Origin: Syntrophobacterales bacterium
GTDB lineage: Bacteria > Desulfobacterota > Syntrophia > Syntrophales > UBA2210
DNA: 33,314 nucleotides
Assembly: GCA_018433345.1 (NCBI GenBank)
Contig: JAHDRK010000063.1
Coordinates: 1-33,314 of the forward strand
Direction of reading: 5' to 3'
Each line of letters starts with the position of its first letter. Position 1 is the first letter of the stretch. Of the stretch, positions 7,797 to 15,721 are shown piece by piece. Below the pieces are notes generated by a model. The model was not told the DNA's origin and made no database searches. It worked only from the letters and a program-made list of their open reading frames with translations. Made by a program: the position numbers and the translations under genes.

Positions 7797-8732
7797 TCAA
7801 GGAAGAAAGGTGCCAAAGATCCTGACGGCGTTTTCTCCGAGGATAGCCGCGGTCTCCTCCGGCATAAATTTTATGCCATGGGGCGAACGTTCGGTCAGGC
7901 TTTTGACAATCCGCACGTATTCCGCCGAGGAAACAACGGGATCGAGAACGGGACCGTCGGTTCCGAAAAGTACCTTTTCGATACCCACCCGGTCGATTAT
8001 TTCGCGTAGATCCTTGCAGAAGAGGGGGAAACTGCGTTTTGCCAGGATCTGCCATTCCGCCAGGTCTCCGTAGAGGGTGGACTGAACCGAGGCGAGGCCG
8101 GCCCAGTCCCGCCACCATGCCTGGCCCATGTGAGCGGCTATGACGGGCAGGTCGGGAAAGTCTACGGCCAGGTCTTCAAGAAGAAGAGGGTGGGCGTAGG
8201 TAGCTCCACGACCGGGCGGCAGGATCGGTCCGGTGTGAATCAAGACCACTCCCTTTCTTTCCTGGACGATCTCGTAAAGGGCGAAGGATTCGGGGCTCAC
8301 GGGATCATATCCGTGGTCGGGGTGTAGTTTCAACCCCTTCATCCCGAAATCATCGAGACACCGGCGGAGCAGATCGACCGCCTCGGGGCGTCTGGGATCG
8401 ACCCCTGCCAGGGCGACGAACCGGTCGGGATGGCGCAGGGCGACAGCGGCGGCACGCTCGTTGGCTACCCTGGCGGCCTCCAGGGTGCTGCCGGGGATGG
8501 CGTAATTGTCCACCATGCAGAAAACGGTGACATCGATTCCGGCGTCATCCATTCTTTTGAGCAGGTGTTCACCTTCGGGATCGGCGAAGGTCTCCAGGGC
8601 CTCTTGGGTGCATTGCTCCAGGTCGAGATCTAAGCCCACCCGTCTCGCGGCCTCCACGGTGTATTTAGCCATGTGACGGGCCGTGCCACGCCCCAGTGCA
8701 GGCACCAGGTGGTAGTGTACGTCTATTATCAT
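7797..8732 (-). CDS. Amidohydrolase-2 (ACMSD-like) TIM-barrel metal hydrolase
   Basis: A 312-residue protein with the ACMSD/amidohydrolase-2 layout: N-terminal DVHYH (H-x-H, residues 4-8), GLKLHPDHGYDP, VVLIHTGP, VIAAHMG and a late FGTDGPV supplying the catalytic Asp. The family includes metal-dependent decarboxylases and hydrolases of aromatic or amide substrates. ATG 8732 is chosen because AAAGGAGAG lies just upstream and the H-x-H motif normally sits within ten residues of the start; a longer in-frame start at 8831 would overlap the cyclase gene. It is 28 bp downstream of the diguanylate cyclase, so co-transcription is likely. Confidence 0.85.
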   Translation of the reverse strand: MIIDVHYHLVPALGRGTARHMAKYTVEAARRVGLDLDLEQCTQEALETFADPEGEHLLKRMDDAGIDVTVFCMVDNYAIPGSTLEAARVANERAAAVALRHPDRFVALAGVDPRRPEAVDLLRRCLDDFGMKGLKLHPDHGYDPVSPESFALYEIVQERKGVVLIHTGPILPPGRGATYAHPLLLEDLAVDFPDLPVIAAHMGQAWWRDWAGLASVQSTLYGDLAEWQILAKRSFPLFCKDLREIIDRVGIEKVLFGTDGPVLDPVVSSAEYVRIVKSLTERSPHGIKFMPEETAAILGENAVRIFGTFLP

Positions 8733-8760
8733 GAATCTCTCCTTTAAATGGCCGTGCCTG

Positions 8761-9954
8761 TCAATCCATGCAGACCCTGTTCCGTCCCTCCGCCTTGCTT
8801 CTGTAAAGCGCAGCGTCCGCGCGTCGCACAAGGTCGTTGATGGAGCCGTCCTCTTGGTGGAGCTCCGTTACCCCGAAGCTCGCCGTAATGCGGAAAACGA
8901 CATCCCCGGCTTCCACGTCCATTTCGGCTATTCGTTCACGAAGACGATCGGCGACGATGACAGCGCCGGCCGCATCGGTATGCGGTAAAATAAGGATGAA
9001 TTCCTCTCCGCCGAGCCGCCCGACAATGTCGGATTCCCGGAGTTCGGCCCGGCAGGCCGACGCCACTTGTAACAGTGCCACGTCGCCGGAGGCATGGCCG
9101 TATCGATCGTTGATTTCTTTGAAGAGATCAAGGTCGAGCACACAGAGGGCCAGGGGGGTGTTGTGGCGTCTTGCCCGTCCGAATTCTTGCTCGAACAGTT
9201 TTTCATAGGAACGGCGGTTGTAAAGGCCCGTCAGGTGATCTATGCTGGCCTGCACCCTCAGCTCCTCTTCCAATTTGACGCGCCGCTCGATCTCCCGCCG
9301 GAGTTCGGCGTTCGCAGTTTCAGCCTCCAAGAGGGCGGCGAACTCCCGTCTCCAGGTTGTATTCAGGCGATAGGCGGCGATGAAGCCGATTATTGCGGGC
9401 AAGGAAAGAAGGACGACGAACGAGGCAAGATCTCTCGGTCCCACCGGTGTCGTAAGTGCCAAGGCTGTCGTGGTTCCCGCGATTCCGTAAAGCGAGGCGA
9501 CGGAAGCGAGGACAAGCCGGTTGGGTAAAAAAACGAAAAGGGAGATCAGCATCACCAGGGTTACCATGATTATGTATGTGACGGCTTCCGGGGGGTAAAG
9601 AAAATAAAGCGCAAAAAAACAGGTGAACCCGTAGATTACGAGAACAGTCACCGGTATTCCCGAGACGGCGGTCCGGGGACGTCTGCCGAGAACGATCACA
9701 AATACAAAAAGCGGGATGACCACGATCACACGACTGACAAAGGCCTTACGAAATTCCGGCGAATATCCCAGGACGGTGTAATCGTTGAAGGAAAAAAGGA
9801 GGAGCAATAGGGCCCAGACGGCAACCGCGATTTGGAGTTCGCGGGCCGAGCGTTCCATGATCCGTTCACGATACTTGCGTTCCATGGACGGATCCAGGAA
9901 TTCCGCCTTCCAAGGCGAGATCCTGAATTTTTCCTGGGCTAATGATTCCGTCAT
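8761..9954 (-). CDS. Membrane-bound GGDEF diguanylate cyclase
   Basis: Starting at ATG 9954 the protein has 397 residues. The N-terminal half holds about six hydrophobic segments (for example AVWALLLLLFSF, VIVVIPLFVFVIVLG, YIIMVTLVMLISLFVFL, FVVLLSLPAIIGFIAAY), an integral-membrane sensor without a recognised name. A short coiled coil (AELRREIERRVKLEEELR) leads to the catalytic domain with IDHLTGLYNRR, DLDLFKEINDRYGH and GRLGGEEF. RESD lies five residues before GGEEF and matches the RxxD product-inhibition site, so c-di-GMP synthesis is expected to be feedback-controlled. The start is uncertain: no strong Shine-Dalgarno site, and an in-frame ATG exists at 10089. The signal sensed is unknown. 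Confidence 0.85.
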   Translation of the reverse strand: MTESLAQEKFRISPWKAEFLDPSMERKYRERIMERSARELQIAVAVWALLLLLFSFNDYTVLGYSPEFRKAFVSRVIVVIPLFVFVIVLGRRPRTAVSGIPVTVLVIYGFTCFFALYFLYPPEAVTYIIMVTLVMLISLFVFLPNRLVLASVASLYGIAGTTTALALTTPVGPRDLASFVVLLSLPAIIGFIAAYRLNTTWRREFAALLEAETANAELRREIERRVKLEEELRVQASIDHLTGLYNRRSYEKLFEQEFGRARRHNTPLALCVLDLDLFKEINDRYGHASGDVALLQVASACRAELRESDIVGRLGGEEFILILPHTDAAGAVIVADRLRERIAEMDVEAGDVVFRITASFGVTELHQEDGSINDLVRRADAALYRSKAEGRNRVCMD

Positions 9955-10130
9955 CAGACACCCGGCTCGAAAGAAAGGTATTTTTTTGCCCGAGGTTCCA
10001 GGGCTGAAGCCGGTGCCGATGCTGGGGGAAAGTCGATTGCCCTTCCAGGTGGGGAAAATACTGACTGATCGATGTCCGAACCCCGGCATAGCCCCCCATC
10101 TTCTTTATTTTGTTGCACGGATAGAGAATT

Positions 10131-10161
10131 CTGTCAATCCGAAAATCTGAAAAATTGACAG
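10131..10161. promoter_or_regulatory. 8-bp inverted repeat overlapping the SDR promoter
   Basis: CTGTCAAT (10131-10138) and ATTGACAG (10154-10161) are exact inverted copies 15 nt apart. The right arm contains the -35 hexamer of the SDR promoter, and the left arm contains a second, divergent TTGACA facing the cyclase gene, although no good -10 follows in that direction. The symmetry could be an operator or simply two back-to-back -35 elements. Confidence 0.4.
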
Positions 10162-10183
10162 GTTATGGGTCATTGTCTATACT
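10155..10183 (+). promoter_or_regulatory. Near-consensus sigma-70 promoter of the SDR gene
   Basis: Perfect TTGACA (10155-10160), a 17-bp spacer, then TATACT (10178-10183), five of six -10 bases. The expected start near 10190 gives a leader of about 50 nt before the Shine-Dalgarno site of the gene at 10243. Confidence 0.75.
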
Positions 10184-10242
10184 CGGCACTACGCACAGAA
10201 GTGCCTGAGACCTTTTATGACTTCGAACAAGGAGGGATTTTC

Positions 10243-11004
10243 ATGAACGTAACCTATGATCTGACTGGGAAAACGGCGATCGTAACCGGCGGAGGCCGAG
10301 GGATCGGGAGGGCGATCGCCCTGGGTTTGGCGAAGGCCGGGGCCTCGGTGGTTGTCGCGGGAAGAACCACGGAGCAACTGGAAGCAGTGGCCGAGGAGAT
10401 AAGGAAGGAGGAAGGCAAAGCGTTACCGATAACCACAGACCTTACCGTTACGGAACAGATCGAGAACCTGGTCGCCGAAACGAAGGAGGCCTTTGGTTGC
10501 ATAGATATCCTTGTAAACAACGCCGCCCGTAGTTTTTTGAGGAGTCTCATGGACCTCCGTGAAGACGGCTGGGACAAGGTTTTTAACACGAACGTAAAGG
10601 CTGTCTGGCTGCTGAGCCGGGCCGCGGCGGCCGTGATGATGGAGCGGAAGTCCGGAAGAATCATCAATATCACCACGGTGGGAGCGGAGAAGGCCGAGCT
10701 GGGCATGGCCGCCTACGGTTGCAGCAAGGCGGCGTTGAAGATGCTCACCCGTTGCATGGCGCGGGAATGGGCCCCCTTCGGTATCCAGGTCAACGCGGTC
10801 GGTCCCGGCCTTACAAGGACTTCTTTCAGCGAACCGATCTGGAGCAATCCCGACATAGAGAAACACGTGACTTCGATGCTTCCCATGGGTCGAATAGCTG
10901 AACCGGAGGAGATCGTACCCGCCGTGCTTTTCTTGGCTTCCGACGGGGCGAGTTACATTACGGGGCATACTATATACGTGGACGGGGGAGCTCTGACCAC
11001 GTAA
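10243..11004 (+). CDS. Short-chain dehydrogenase/reductase (SDR, FabG-like)
   Basis: A classical 253-residue SDR: TGGGRGIG for dinucleotide binding (about residues 15-22), NNAA (about 93-96), the Y-x3-K pair in AYGCSKAA (about 158-165), and the C-terminal ITGHTIYVDGGALTT. It should oxidise or reduce a hydroxyl/keto group with NAD(H) or NADP(H); the substrate is unknown. The segment that usually reads NISS reads NITTV here, so the catalytic Ser appears to be Thr; this needs an alignment. ATG 10243 is preceded by AAGGAGG at 8-nt spacing. It stands alone behind its own strong promoter. Confidence 0.9.
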   Translation: MNVTYDLTGKTAIVTGGGRGIGRAIALGLAKAGASVVVAGRTTEQLEAVAEEIRKEEGKALPITTDLTVTEQIENLVAETKEAFGCIDILVNNAARSFLRSLMDLREDGWDKVFNTNVKAVWLLSRAAAAVMMERKSGRIINITTVGAEKAELGMAAYGCSKAALKMLTRCMAREWAPFGIQVNAVGPGLTRTSFSEPIWSNPDIEKHVTSMLPMGRIAEPEEIVPAVLFLASDGASYITGHTIYVDGGALTT

Positions 11005-11068
11005 TATCCCGGTCCTCAGACCCGAGGTCAACGGAGCCCATCCCCTCGACCCATGCCGGGAAGGGAAT

Positions 11069-11096
11069 TTGATTTTTTCCGAGGGATGCTTAACTT
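11069..11096 (+). promoter_or_regulatory. Possible promoter upstream of dnaJ
   Basis: TTGATT (11069-11074), 16 bp, TAACTT (11091-11096): an acceptable but not strong sigma-70 match about 80 nt before the dnaJ start. I saw neither a CIRCE operator nor a convincing sigma-32 promoter here. Confidence 0.35.
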
Positions 11097-11121
11097 ACTT
11101 TCGACTGTTGTTTTAAAGAAA

Positions 11122-11144
11122 CGGTCCGCGGGGGAAGCGGGCCG
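11122..11144 (+). other. Stem-loop in the dnaJ leader
   Basis: CGGTCCGC (11122-11129) can pair with GCGGGCCG (11137-11144) over eight pairs, including one G-U, around a GGGGGAA loop. There is no T-run after it, so it is not a terminator. It lies 33 nt before the dnaJ ATG and could affect translation or temperature response; this is only a structural observation. Confidence 0.35.
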
Positions 11145-11177
11145 AATACGCGTGAACGAAGTGAAAGAGCGAGGAAC

Positions 11178-12338
11178 ATGGCGAAAGATTTATATTCCAT
11201 TCTCGGTGTGAGTAAAGACGCGTCCGAGGCGGAGATAAAGAAAGCATACCGCAAGCTGGCCCGGAAATATCATCCCGATGTGAATCCCGGCAATCGGGAA
11301 GCGGAACAGAAGTTCAAAGAGATATCCAGGGCGTATGAAGTCTTGGGAAACAAGGAGAAACGCAGGCTATACGACGAATTCGGCGAGGAGAGCATGCAGC
11401 CGGGATTCGACGCGGAAAAGACCCGTCAATATCGTCAGTGGCAGTCAGCCGCGGGGACGGGCGGTTTCGATTTCGGAGGCGACGCCTTTGGCTTCGGTGG
11501 CTCGGAGTTTGGGCGTTTTCATAGTTACGAGGATATTTTCGGCGATCTTTTCGGTTTCGGGGGTACGGGGCGTTCCAAGGGCAGCCGGGGAACGGCGATG
11601 AAGGGGCAGGACGTGGAATACCACATGTCCATCGATTTTTTGTCCGCCCTGAAGGGAATGAAAACGGACATTTCGCTCCGTCGCCCCCAGTCATGTTCGA
11701 CATGTAACGGATCGGGGACGGAACCGGGGACCACCCTCATGCCCTGCCGGGCCTGCGGGGGTTCCGGTCGGCTCGAAGTGGCGGAAGGCCCCATGCATTT
11801 TACGCAGGTCTGTCCTGAATGCGGAGGGCACGGCCGCGTGGGGAAACCATGTTCCGCCTGTGGAGGGACCGGGTTTGTGGAAGGAACGGAGACGATTCGC
11901 GTCACCATCCCGCCGGGTGTCGATGAGGGATCTCGCGTCAGGGTGGCCGGAAAGGGATCGCCCGGTACGGGAGGTGGACCGCCCGGGGATTTGTACCTTG
12001 TGATTCACGTGAAACCCCATCCCTTCCTTACGCGGAAAGGCGACGATATTTACATGGATCTTCCCGTGACCGTCGGAGAGGTTCTCGCGGGGGCAAAGGT
12101 AGAGGTGCCCACGGTGGATGGGGTTATCAGCCTGAAAATTCCCCCGGGCAGCCAGAACGGCAGGATACTGAGGGTAAAGGGAAAGGGCGTGATGAACCCG
12201 AAGACGAAAAAGAGGGGAGATCTCTTGGTTCGGCTCTCGGTTCGGTTGCCCGAGGGCGACAGCGACGAGCTTCGCAACGCCGCGCAGGTTATGGATAGGT
12301 ACTACAAATATGATCCCAGGAAAGATATCAGGTTGTAA
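11178..12338 (+). CDS. dnaJ: Class A DnaJ (Hsp40) co-chaperone
   Basis: A 386-residue protein with the J domain at 4-70 (HPD at 32-34, which stimulates DnaK ATPase), a Gly/Phe-rich linker ([14 protein letters not shown], about 95-130) and four zinc-finger repeats, [24 protein letters not shown] and CSACGGTG, between about 173 and 232. The C-terminal substrate-binding domain includes [19 protein letters not shown]. The length is normal. The next gene starts 3 bp downstream and encodes a CbpM-like protein; no grpE or dnaK is nearby, so this may be a second, specialised J-protein. Start ATG 11178 with an AGGA Shine-Dalgarno. Confidence 0.93.
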   Translation: MAKDLYSILGVSKDASEAEIKKAYRKLARKYHPDVNPGNREAEQKFKEISRAYEVLGNKEKRRLYDEFGEESMQPGFDAEKTRQYRQWQSAAGTGGFDFGGDAFGFGGSEFGRFHSYEDIFGDLFGFGGTGRSKGSRGTAMKGQDVEYHMSIDFLSALKGMKTDISLRRPQSCSTCNGSGTEPGTTLMPCRACGGSGRLEVAEGPMHFTQVCPECGGHGRVGKPCSACGGTGFVEGTETIRVTIPPGVDEGSRVRVAGKGSPGTGGGPPGDLYLVIHVKPHPFLTRKGDDIYMDLPVTVGEVLAGAKVEVPTVDGVISLKIPPGSQNGRILRVKGKGVMNPKTKKRGDLLVRLSVRLPEGDSDELRNAAQVMDRYYKYDPRKDIRL

Positions 12339-12341
12339 GTC

Positions 12342-12647
12342 ATGACCAAAGAATTCTGGACCATTTCCGAGGTGCTCGAAATTTTTGAAATGAGACGTCA
12401 GTTGCTGGCGGCCTTGGAAGAGGAAGATATCGTTACTCCCCGGCGACGGGAGGACGACGGCGAAAGCCTTTACTCCAGGGAGGAAATGGAGATGCTCCGG
12501 GTCGCCAAAATCCTCGCGGATGAGCTGGAAGTAAACCTGGCGGGCGTCGACATTATCCTGAGGATGCGCCGCCAGATGATAGAAATGCGCAAGCAGTTCG
12601 ACGATATATTGGCGGACATCGCGGAGAAGCTCAAGGAACGGCTGTAA
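12342..12647 (+). CDS. MerR-type / CbpM-like modulator of DnaJ
   Basis: 101 residues. The N-terminal part (FWTISEVLEIFEMRRQLLAA) looks like a MerR-type winged helix, followed by EDIVTPRR, LYSREEMEMLRVAKILADEL and a C-terminal amphipathic helix (RMRRQMIEMRKQFDDILADI). This layout is that of CbpM, which binds the J domain of CbpA and inhibits it. It starts 3 bp after the dnaJ stop, so the two are translated together. A heat-shock repressor of the HspR type is an alternative, but no DNA target sites were seen. The partner here is a zinc-finger DnaJ rather than a typical CbpA. Confidence 0.7.
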   Translation: MTKEFWTISEVLEIFEMRRQLLAALEEEDIVTPRRREDDGESLYSREEMEMLRVAKILADELEVNLAGVDIILRMRRQMIEMRKQFDDILADIAEKLKERL

Positions 12648-12722
12648 CACGCACCGGCCGGCGAAGCCCTTCCAGCCGCCCGTGGTTTTGCAGGGGATCG
12701 AGGGAAGATTTCCCCGAAGTCC

Positions 12723-14165
12723 TCACTTGAAAAAAATCCGGTTTTTACCGAGGGTCTTGGCCTCGTACATGTTCATGTCCGCCCGTCTTATAAATTCCGT
12801 AAGGCTTTCACTGAAATCGAACTGGGCGATTCCGATGCTCACCGTTACGAACTTTTCTTCGCCTTCCTGCGGATAAAACCTCTCACGGGCGAATTCGAGC
12901 CTGATTCGGTCGGCGATCTCCTTTGCCGCGATCCCCTCTGTTTCGGGGAGGATCGCGGTGAATTCCTCACCTCCCAAGCGATAGGCCGAATCCGTTTTAC
13001 GCAGACAACGCAAGATAACACCGGCGAGCCTCGCCAGAACCCTGTCGCCTTCCAGATGGCCGTAGGCGTCGTTGTACGCTTTAAAGTCGTCGATATCGAA
13101 AAAAAGAAGCGACAGCGCGTGTCCGTATCGTATGGACCGGTCCATTTCCGCCCTGAGTCGATGATAGAAGTGGCGGCTGTTGAAGAGCTTGGTAAGGCTG
13201 TCCGTGATACTAAGGGTTTTGTATTTTTTTTCGCTTGTTTTCAGGGCCTCTTCCGCGAGGATCCTCGTGGTTATGTCTTCAAGGGTCTCCAGTGCCCCGA
13301 GCGTGTTTCCTTCCTGATCCCGCAGAATCGCCGAGGTAAAACGAATCCATTTGCCCTTTTCTCCCAGAGCGGGGAAAAAACTTGTTCCCTCGAAGGCGTC
13401 TTCTATCAGAGTCGACCTGTTATAATCATTTCCATACCAGAGGGACAATTCGTCGATGCGTCCGTCTATGATAATGTCGGCCATGCAGGGTCGTTCATGG
13501 TCGTAAAAGGCCTTCCACTGGTTTCTCGTCCCCAGCACCTCTTTCGCCTCTATCCCGCTGAGCTCTTCCAGCGCCCTGTTCCAGTGACTTATCCGATGGT
13601 CCGGTCCGATCACGAACGTGGGAATCGGCGATCCCTGTAACACCGATGCGAGGAGGGATTCACTCTTTCTAAGGGCCTCTTCCGTGTGAACCCGGTCGGT
13701 CACGTCTTCCAGGGTTTCAACGGCGCCGAAAACGCCTCCCGCCGAAGTTCTCAGCAGAGAGGCCGTGCACCTCATCCAAATACCAAGGACGGGAAAGAGA
13801 TCCGTCACCTCGTAGGCACACTCGAGCAGGGTCGACTTCTTCCAGCGACCGCGATATATCTCTTCGATTTCTTTTGTTTTTCCCAGGACAAGCAGGTCGG
13901 CGAGACATGGGCGCTTGTCATTGTAGGACATCTTCCACGGCGTCACCTCGGTGGACATGACCTCTCGGGCCGAAAGATTTGAAAGCGCCTCCATGGCCCG
14001 GTTCCAGTAAATGATTTTGTGCCTGCCGTTTATCGCGAAGGTGGGGATCGGTGTGCCCTCCGCTATCATCTTGAGGATACGGTCGCTTTCCCTCCTGTCG
14101 AAGGATCTCCTTCGGCGCTCCACAAGCCCGCCCTCTTCGTAGTCAACCTTCGGTGATTTTTTCAT
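12723..14165 (-). CDS. PAS-PAS-GGDEF diguanylate cyclase
   Basis: A soluble 480-residue sensor. Two PAS domains (about residues 28-160 and 170-290) are internal duplicates: both have GxPIPTF, WNRAxExLS and a WK-x2-Y-x3-RPCxAD segment with a conserved Cys. Each is followed by a PAC-like GA-x-ETLEDxT. The GGDEF domain has ITDSLTKLFNSRHFYHRL, FDIDDFKAYNDAYGHLEGD and YRLGGEEF. RKTD five residues before GGEEF matches the inhibitory RxxD site. No membrane segment is visible. Start: ATGATG at 14168/14165 behind GGAGGGG; I use 14165 for better spacing. The signal is unknown; the paired Cys may bind a ligand or metal (inference). Confidence 0.88.
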   Translation of the reverse strand: MKKSPKVDYEEGGLVERRRRSFDRRESDRILKMIAEGTPIPTFAINGRHKIIYWNRAMEALSNLSAREVMSTEVTPWKMSYNDKRPCLADLLVLGKTKEIEEIYRGRWKKSTLLECAYEVTDLFPVLGIWMRCTASLLRTSAGGVFGAVETLEDVTDRVHTEEALRKSESLLASVLQGSPIPTFVIGPDHRISHWNRALEELSGIEAKEVLGTRNQWKAFYDHERPCMADIIIDGRIDELSLWYGNDYNRSTLIEDAFEGTSFFPALGEKGKWIRFTSAILRDQEGNTLGALETLEDITTRILAEEALKTSEKKYKTLSITDSLTKLFNSRHFYHRLRAEMDRSIRYGHALSLLFFDIDDFKAYNDAYGHLEGDRVLARLAGVILRCLRKTDSAYRLGGEEFTAILPETEGIAAKEIADRIRLEFARERFYPQEGEEKFVTVSIGIAQFDFSESLTEFIRRADMNMYEAKTLGKNRIFFK

Positions 14166-14260
14166 CATACCCCTCCAGGAGTCGGGACATCCCCATATCC
14201 CGTGTGCCGGGCGAATTAACATTCATCGGCACAAATCCTGGAACATTGACCTGATCCCGG

Positions 14261-14282
14261 GAGGGCGGCTTTGAACGCCCTC
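14261..14282 (-). other. Stem-loop between the aminopeptidase and PAS-GGDEF genes
   Basis: GAGGGCG (14261-14267) and CGCCCTC (14276-14282) form a perfect 7-bp stem with an 8-nt loop. No T-run follows on either strand, so it is not a standard terminator. It lies about 100 nt before the PAS-GGDEF start, and no convincing promoter was found in this 276-bp gap (14166-14441). Confidence 0.3.
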
Positions 14283-14441
14283 GCGACAGTCTTTCATATG
14301 AGGTAGCGATTTAGGTGCCTGAGATCTTCGGAAAACGAATCCCCTCAATCCCCCTGTTGCCGGAATTTTAAAGGGCTGCTCCGAACCTGACCCATTGGTA
14401 AAAGTCACAAAATGACCGGTCAGCGCCTCTCATGACTTTCG

Positions 14442-15653
14442 TCAACAGGTGAAGATACCCTTTTCGTAAATAACCACCCGCTTCCCCGAGACGAGGTGGG
14501 CGGTGACGGTCTTGTCTTCCGTGTTGACAAGGTCCCAGTGGAGAGCCGACTCGTTGAACCCGAGAGACTGTTTCATGTCCCGGGTCAGTTCGGCGGGGTT
14601 CCCGTCATAGGTGTCGGAGTAGGATGATCCCAGGGCGAGATGGCAGTTTCCGTGGCGGCCTCCGTAATTTTCGTCGAAAAGGGTGTGGGCCATGAACCGG
14701 TCGATAGGGGAAAAGCGGCGGTCGGTAAGGGAAAATTCACCCACCCTGCGGGCTCCGGCATCAACTCGGATCTGCTTGTTCAGGAATTCCCCGCCCTTTT
14801 CCGCTGTCGCCGTCTTGACAGAGCCGTTGCGGTTGAACTCCAGGCGTGCCCCCTTCACGTAGTTGCCGCTTCGGAAGGACGGCTGATCGGCGAAATAGAC
14901 GCCGCGGGTACCGCGCCAGTCAGGTGACAGGAAAATCTCGAAGCTGGGAATATTGTGTCCCGACACCCCGATCCACTTTCTCCGCTCTCCGGGGGTGATG
15001 ACGAGATCAACGTGGGCCGATTCCACCCGCAGAGAGCTTATGCCCATACCGTTGAGCCACTTTTTGACGGCGGCCGCTTCTTCGAAGACATCTTTCCACC
15101 GACTCAAAGGATCGGGGTCATCGAGGAAACAGGCCCTGATGATTTGTTCGGCGTACCGACGCCTCGACAGGCCAGCCCTCCGTGCCGGTTCCGCCGTGGG
15201 AAAGGCGCAGAGTGTCCAGCCGTAGAGAGCCTGTTCTTCCCGGCGGACGAGAATATCGCGAAGATCCTTGCGCGCCAGCAAGGCCTTTCCTATTCTGCGG
15301 GGATCAACGTCCTGCAAGTGGGTGAGGGATTCCGGCGCGTGCAGGTAAATACTTCCATTCAGGGCTTCCATGAGGGGGGTCTCCCCGGGAGGCACGAAGG
15401 AAAGCTGGCGGTTCCCGGCCTTGTGAAAAAAACTTCTTTCCATACGGGCGGTGGGTATCATTCGGATTAGGGTGTGCATGCCTCGATCCACGAGCTTGTC
15501 GTAAAGAACCTCCGCGAGGGCGAGGGCGGGATGATCGAAACGAACAAGCACCAACTCCCCGCCTTTATATTTCCGTGAACGGGCGGTTTCCATGCCCCAG
15601 ATGAGCACCTCGGCATATTTTTCGAGAATGGACGGCGTCATTTCCGATGCCAT
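14442..15653 (-). CDS. M29-family (thermophilic-type) aminopeptidase
   Basis: A 403-residue protein resembling the AmpS/AmpT/PepS group. The N-terminal domain has AEVLIWGMETARSRKYKGGE and FDHPALALAEVLYDKLVDRG. The C-terminal metal-binding part includes VGEFSLTDRRFSPIDRFMAH, a TLFDENYGGRHGNCHLALG stretch, and HWDLVNTEDKTVTAHLVSGK. These enzymes are dinuclear-metal exopeptidases that release N-terminal residues in the cytoplasm. AAGGAG lies 12 nt before ATG 15653; ATG 15641 (fifth residue) is an alternative. It is 68 bp downstream of peptide deformylase, an appealing pairing because both act on protein N-termini. Confidence 0.85.
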   Translation of the reverse strand: MASEMTPSILEKYAEVLIWGMETARSRKYKGGELVLVRFDHPALALAEVLYDKLVDRGMHTLIRMIPTARMERSFFHKAGNRQLSFVPPGETPLMEALNGSIYLHAPESLTHLQDVDPRRIGKALLARKDLRDILVRREEQALYGWTLCAFPTAEPARRAGLSRRRYAEQIIRACFLDDPDPLSRWKDVFEEAAAVKKWLNGMGISSLRVESAHVDLVITPGERRKWIGVSGHNIPSFEIFLSPDWRGTRGVYFADQPSFRSGNYVKGARLEFNRNGSVKTATAEKGGEFLNKQIRVDAGARRVGEFSLTDRRFSPIDRFMAHTLFDENYGGRHGNCHLALGSSYSDTYDGNPAELTRDMKQSLGFNESALHWDLVNTEDKTVTAHLVSGKRVVIYEKGIFTC

Positions 15654-15721
15654 GCGTTTTTTGATCTCCTTTCCCTTAAGGATCGTTCGAGTAGGTGGCC
15701 CGAAAGGGTGCCATGCCTAAG

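Noticed and set aside
11691-12650. 319-codon minus-strand open frame
   Set aside because: Covers dnaJ and the CbpM-like gene in antisense; GC-rich shadow.
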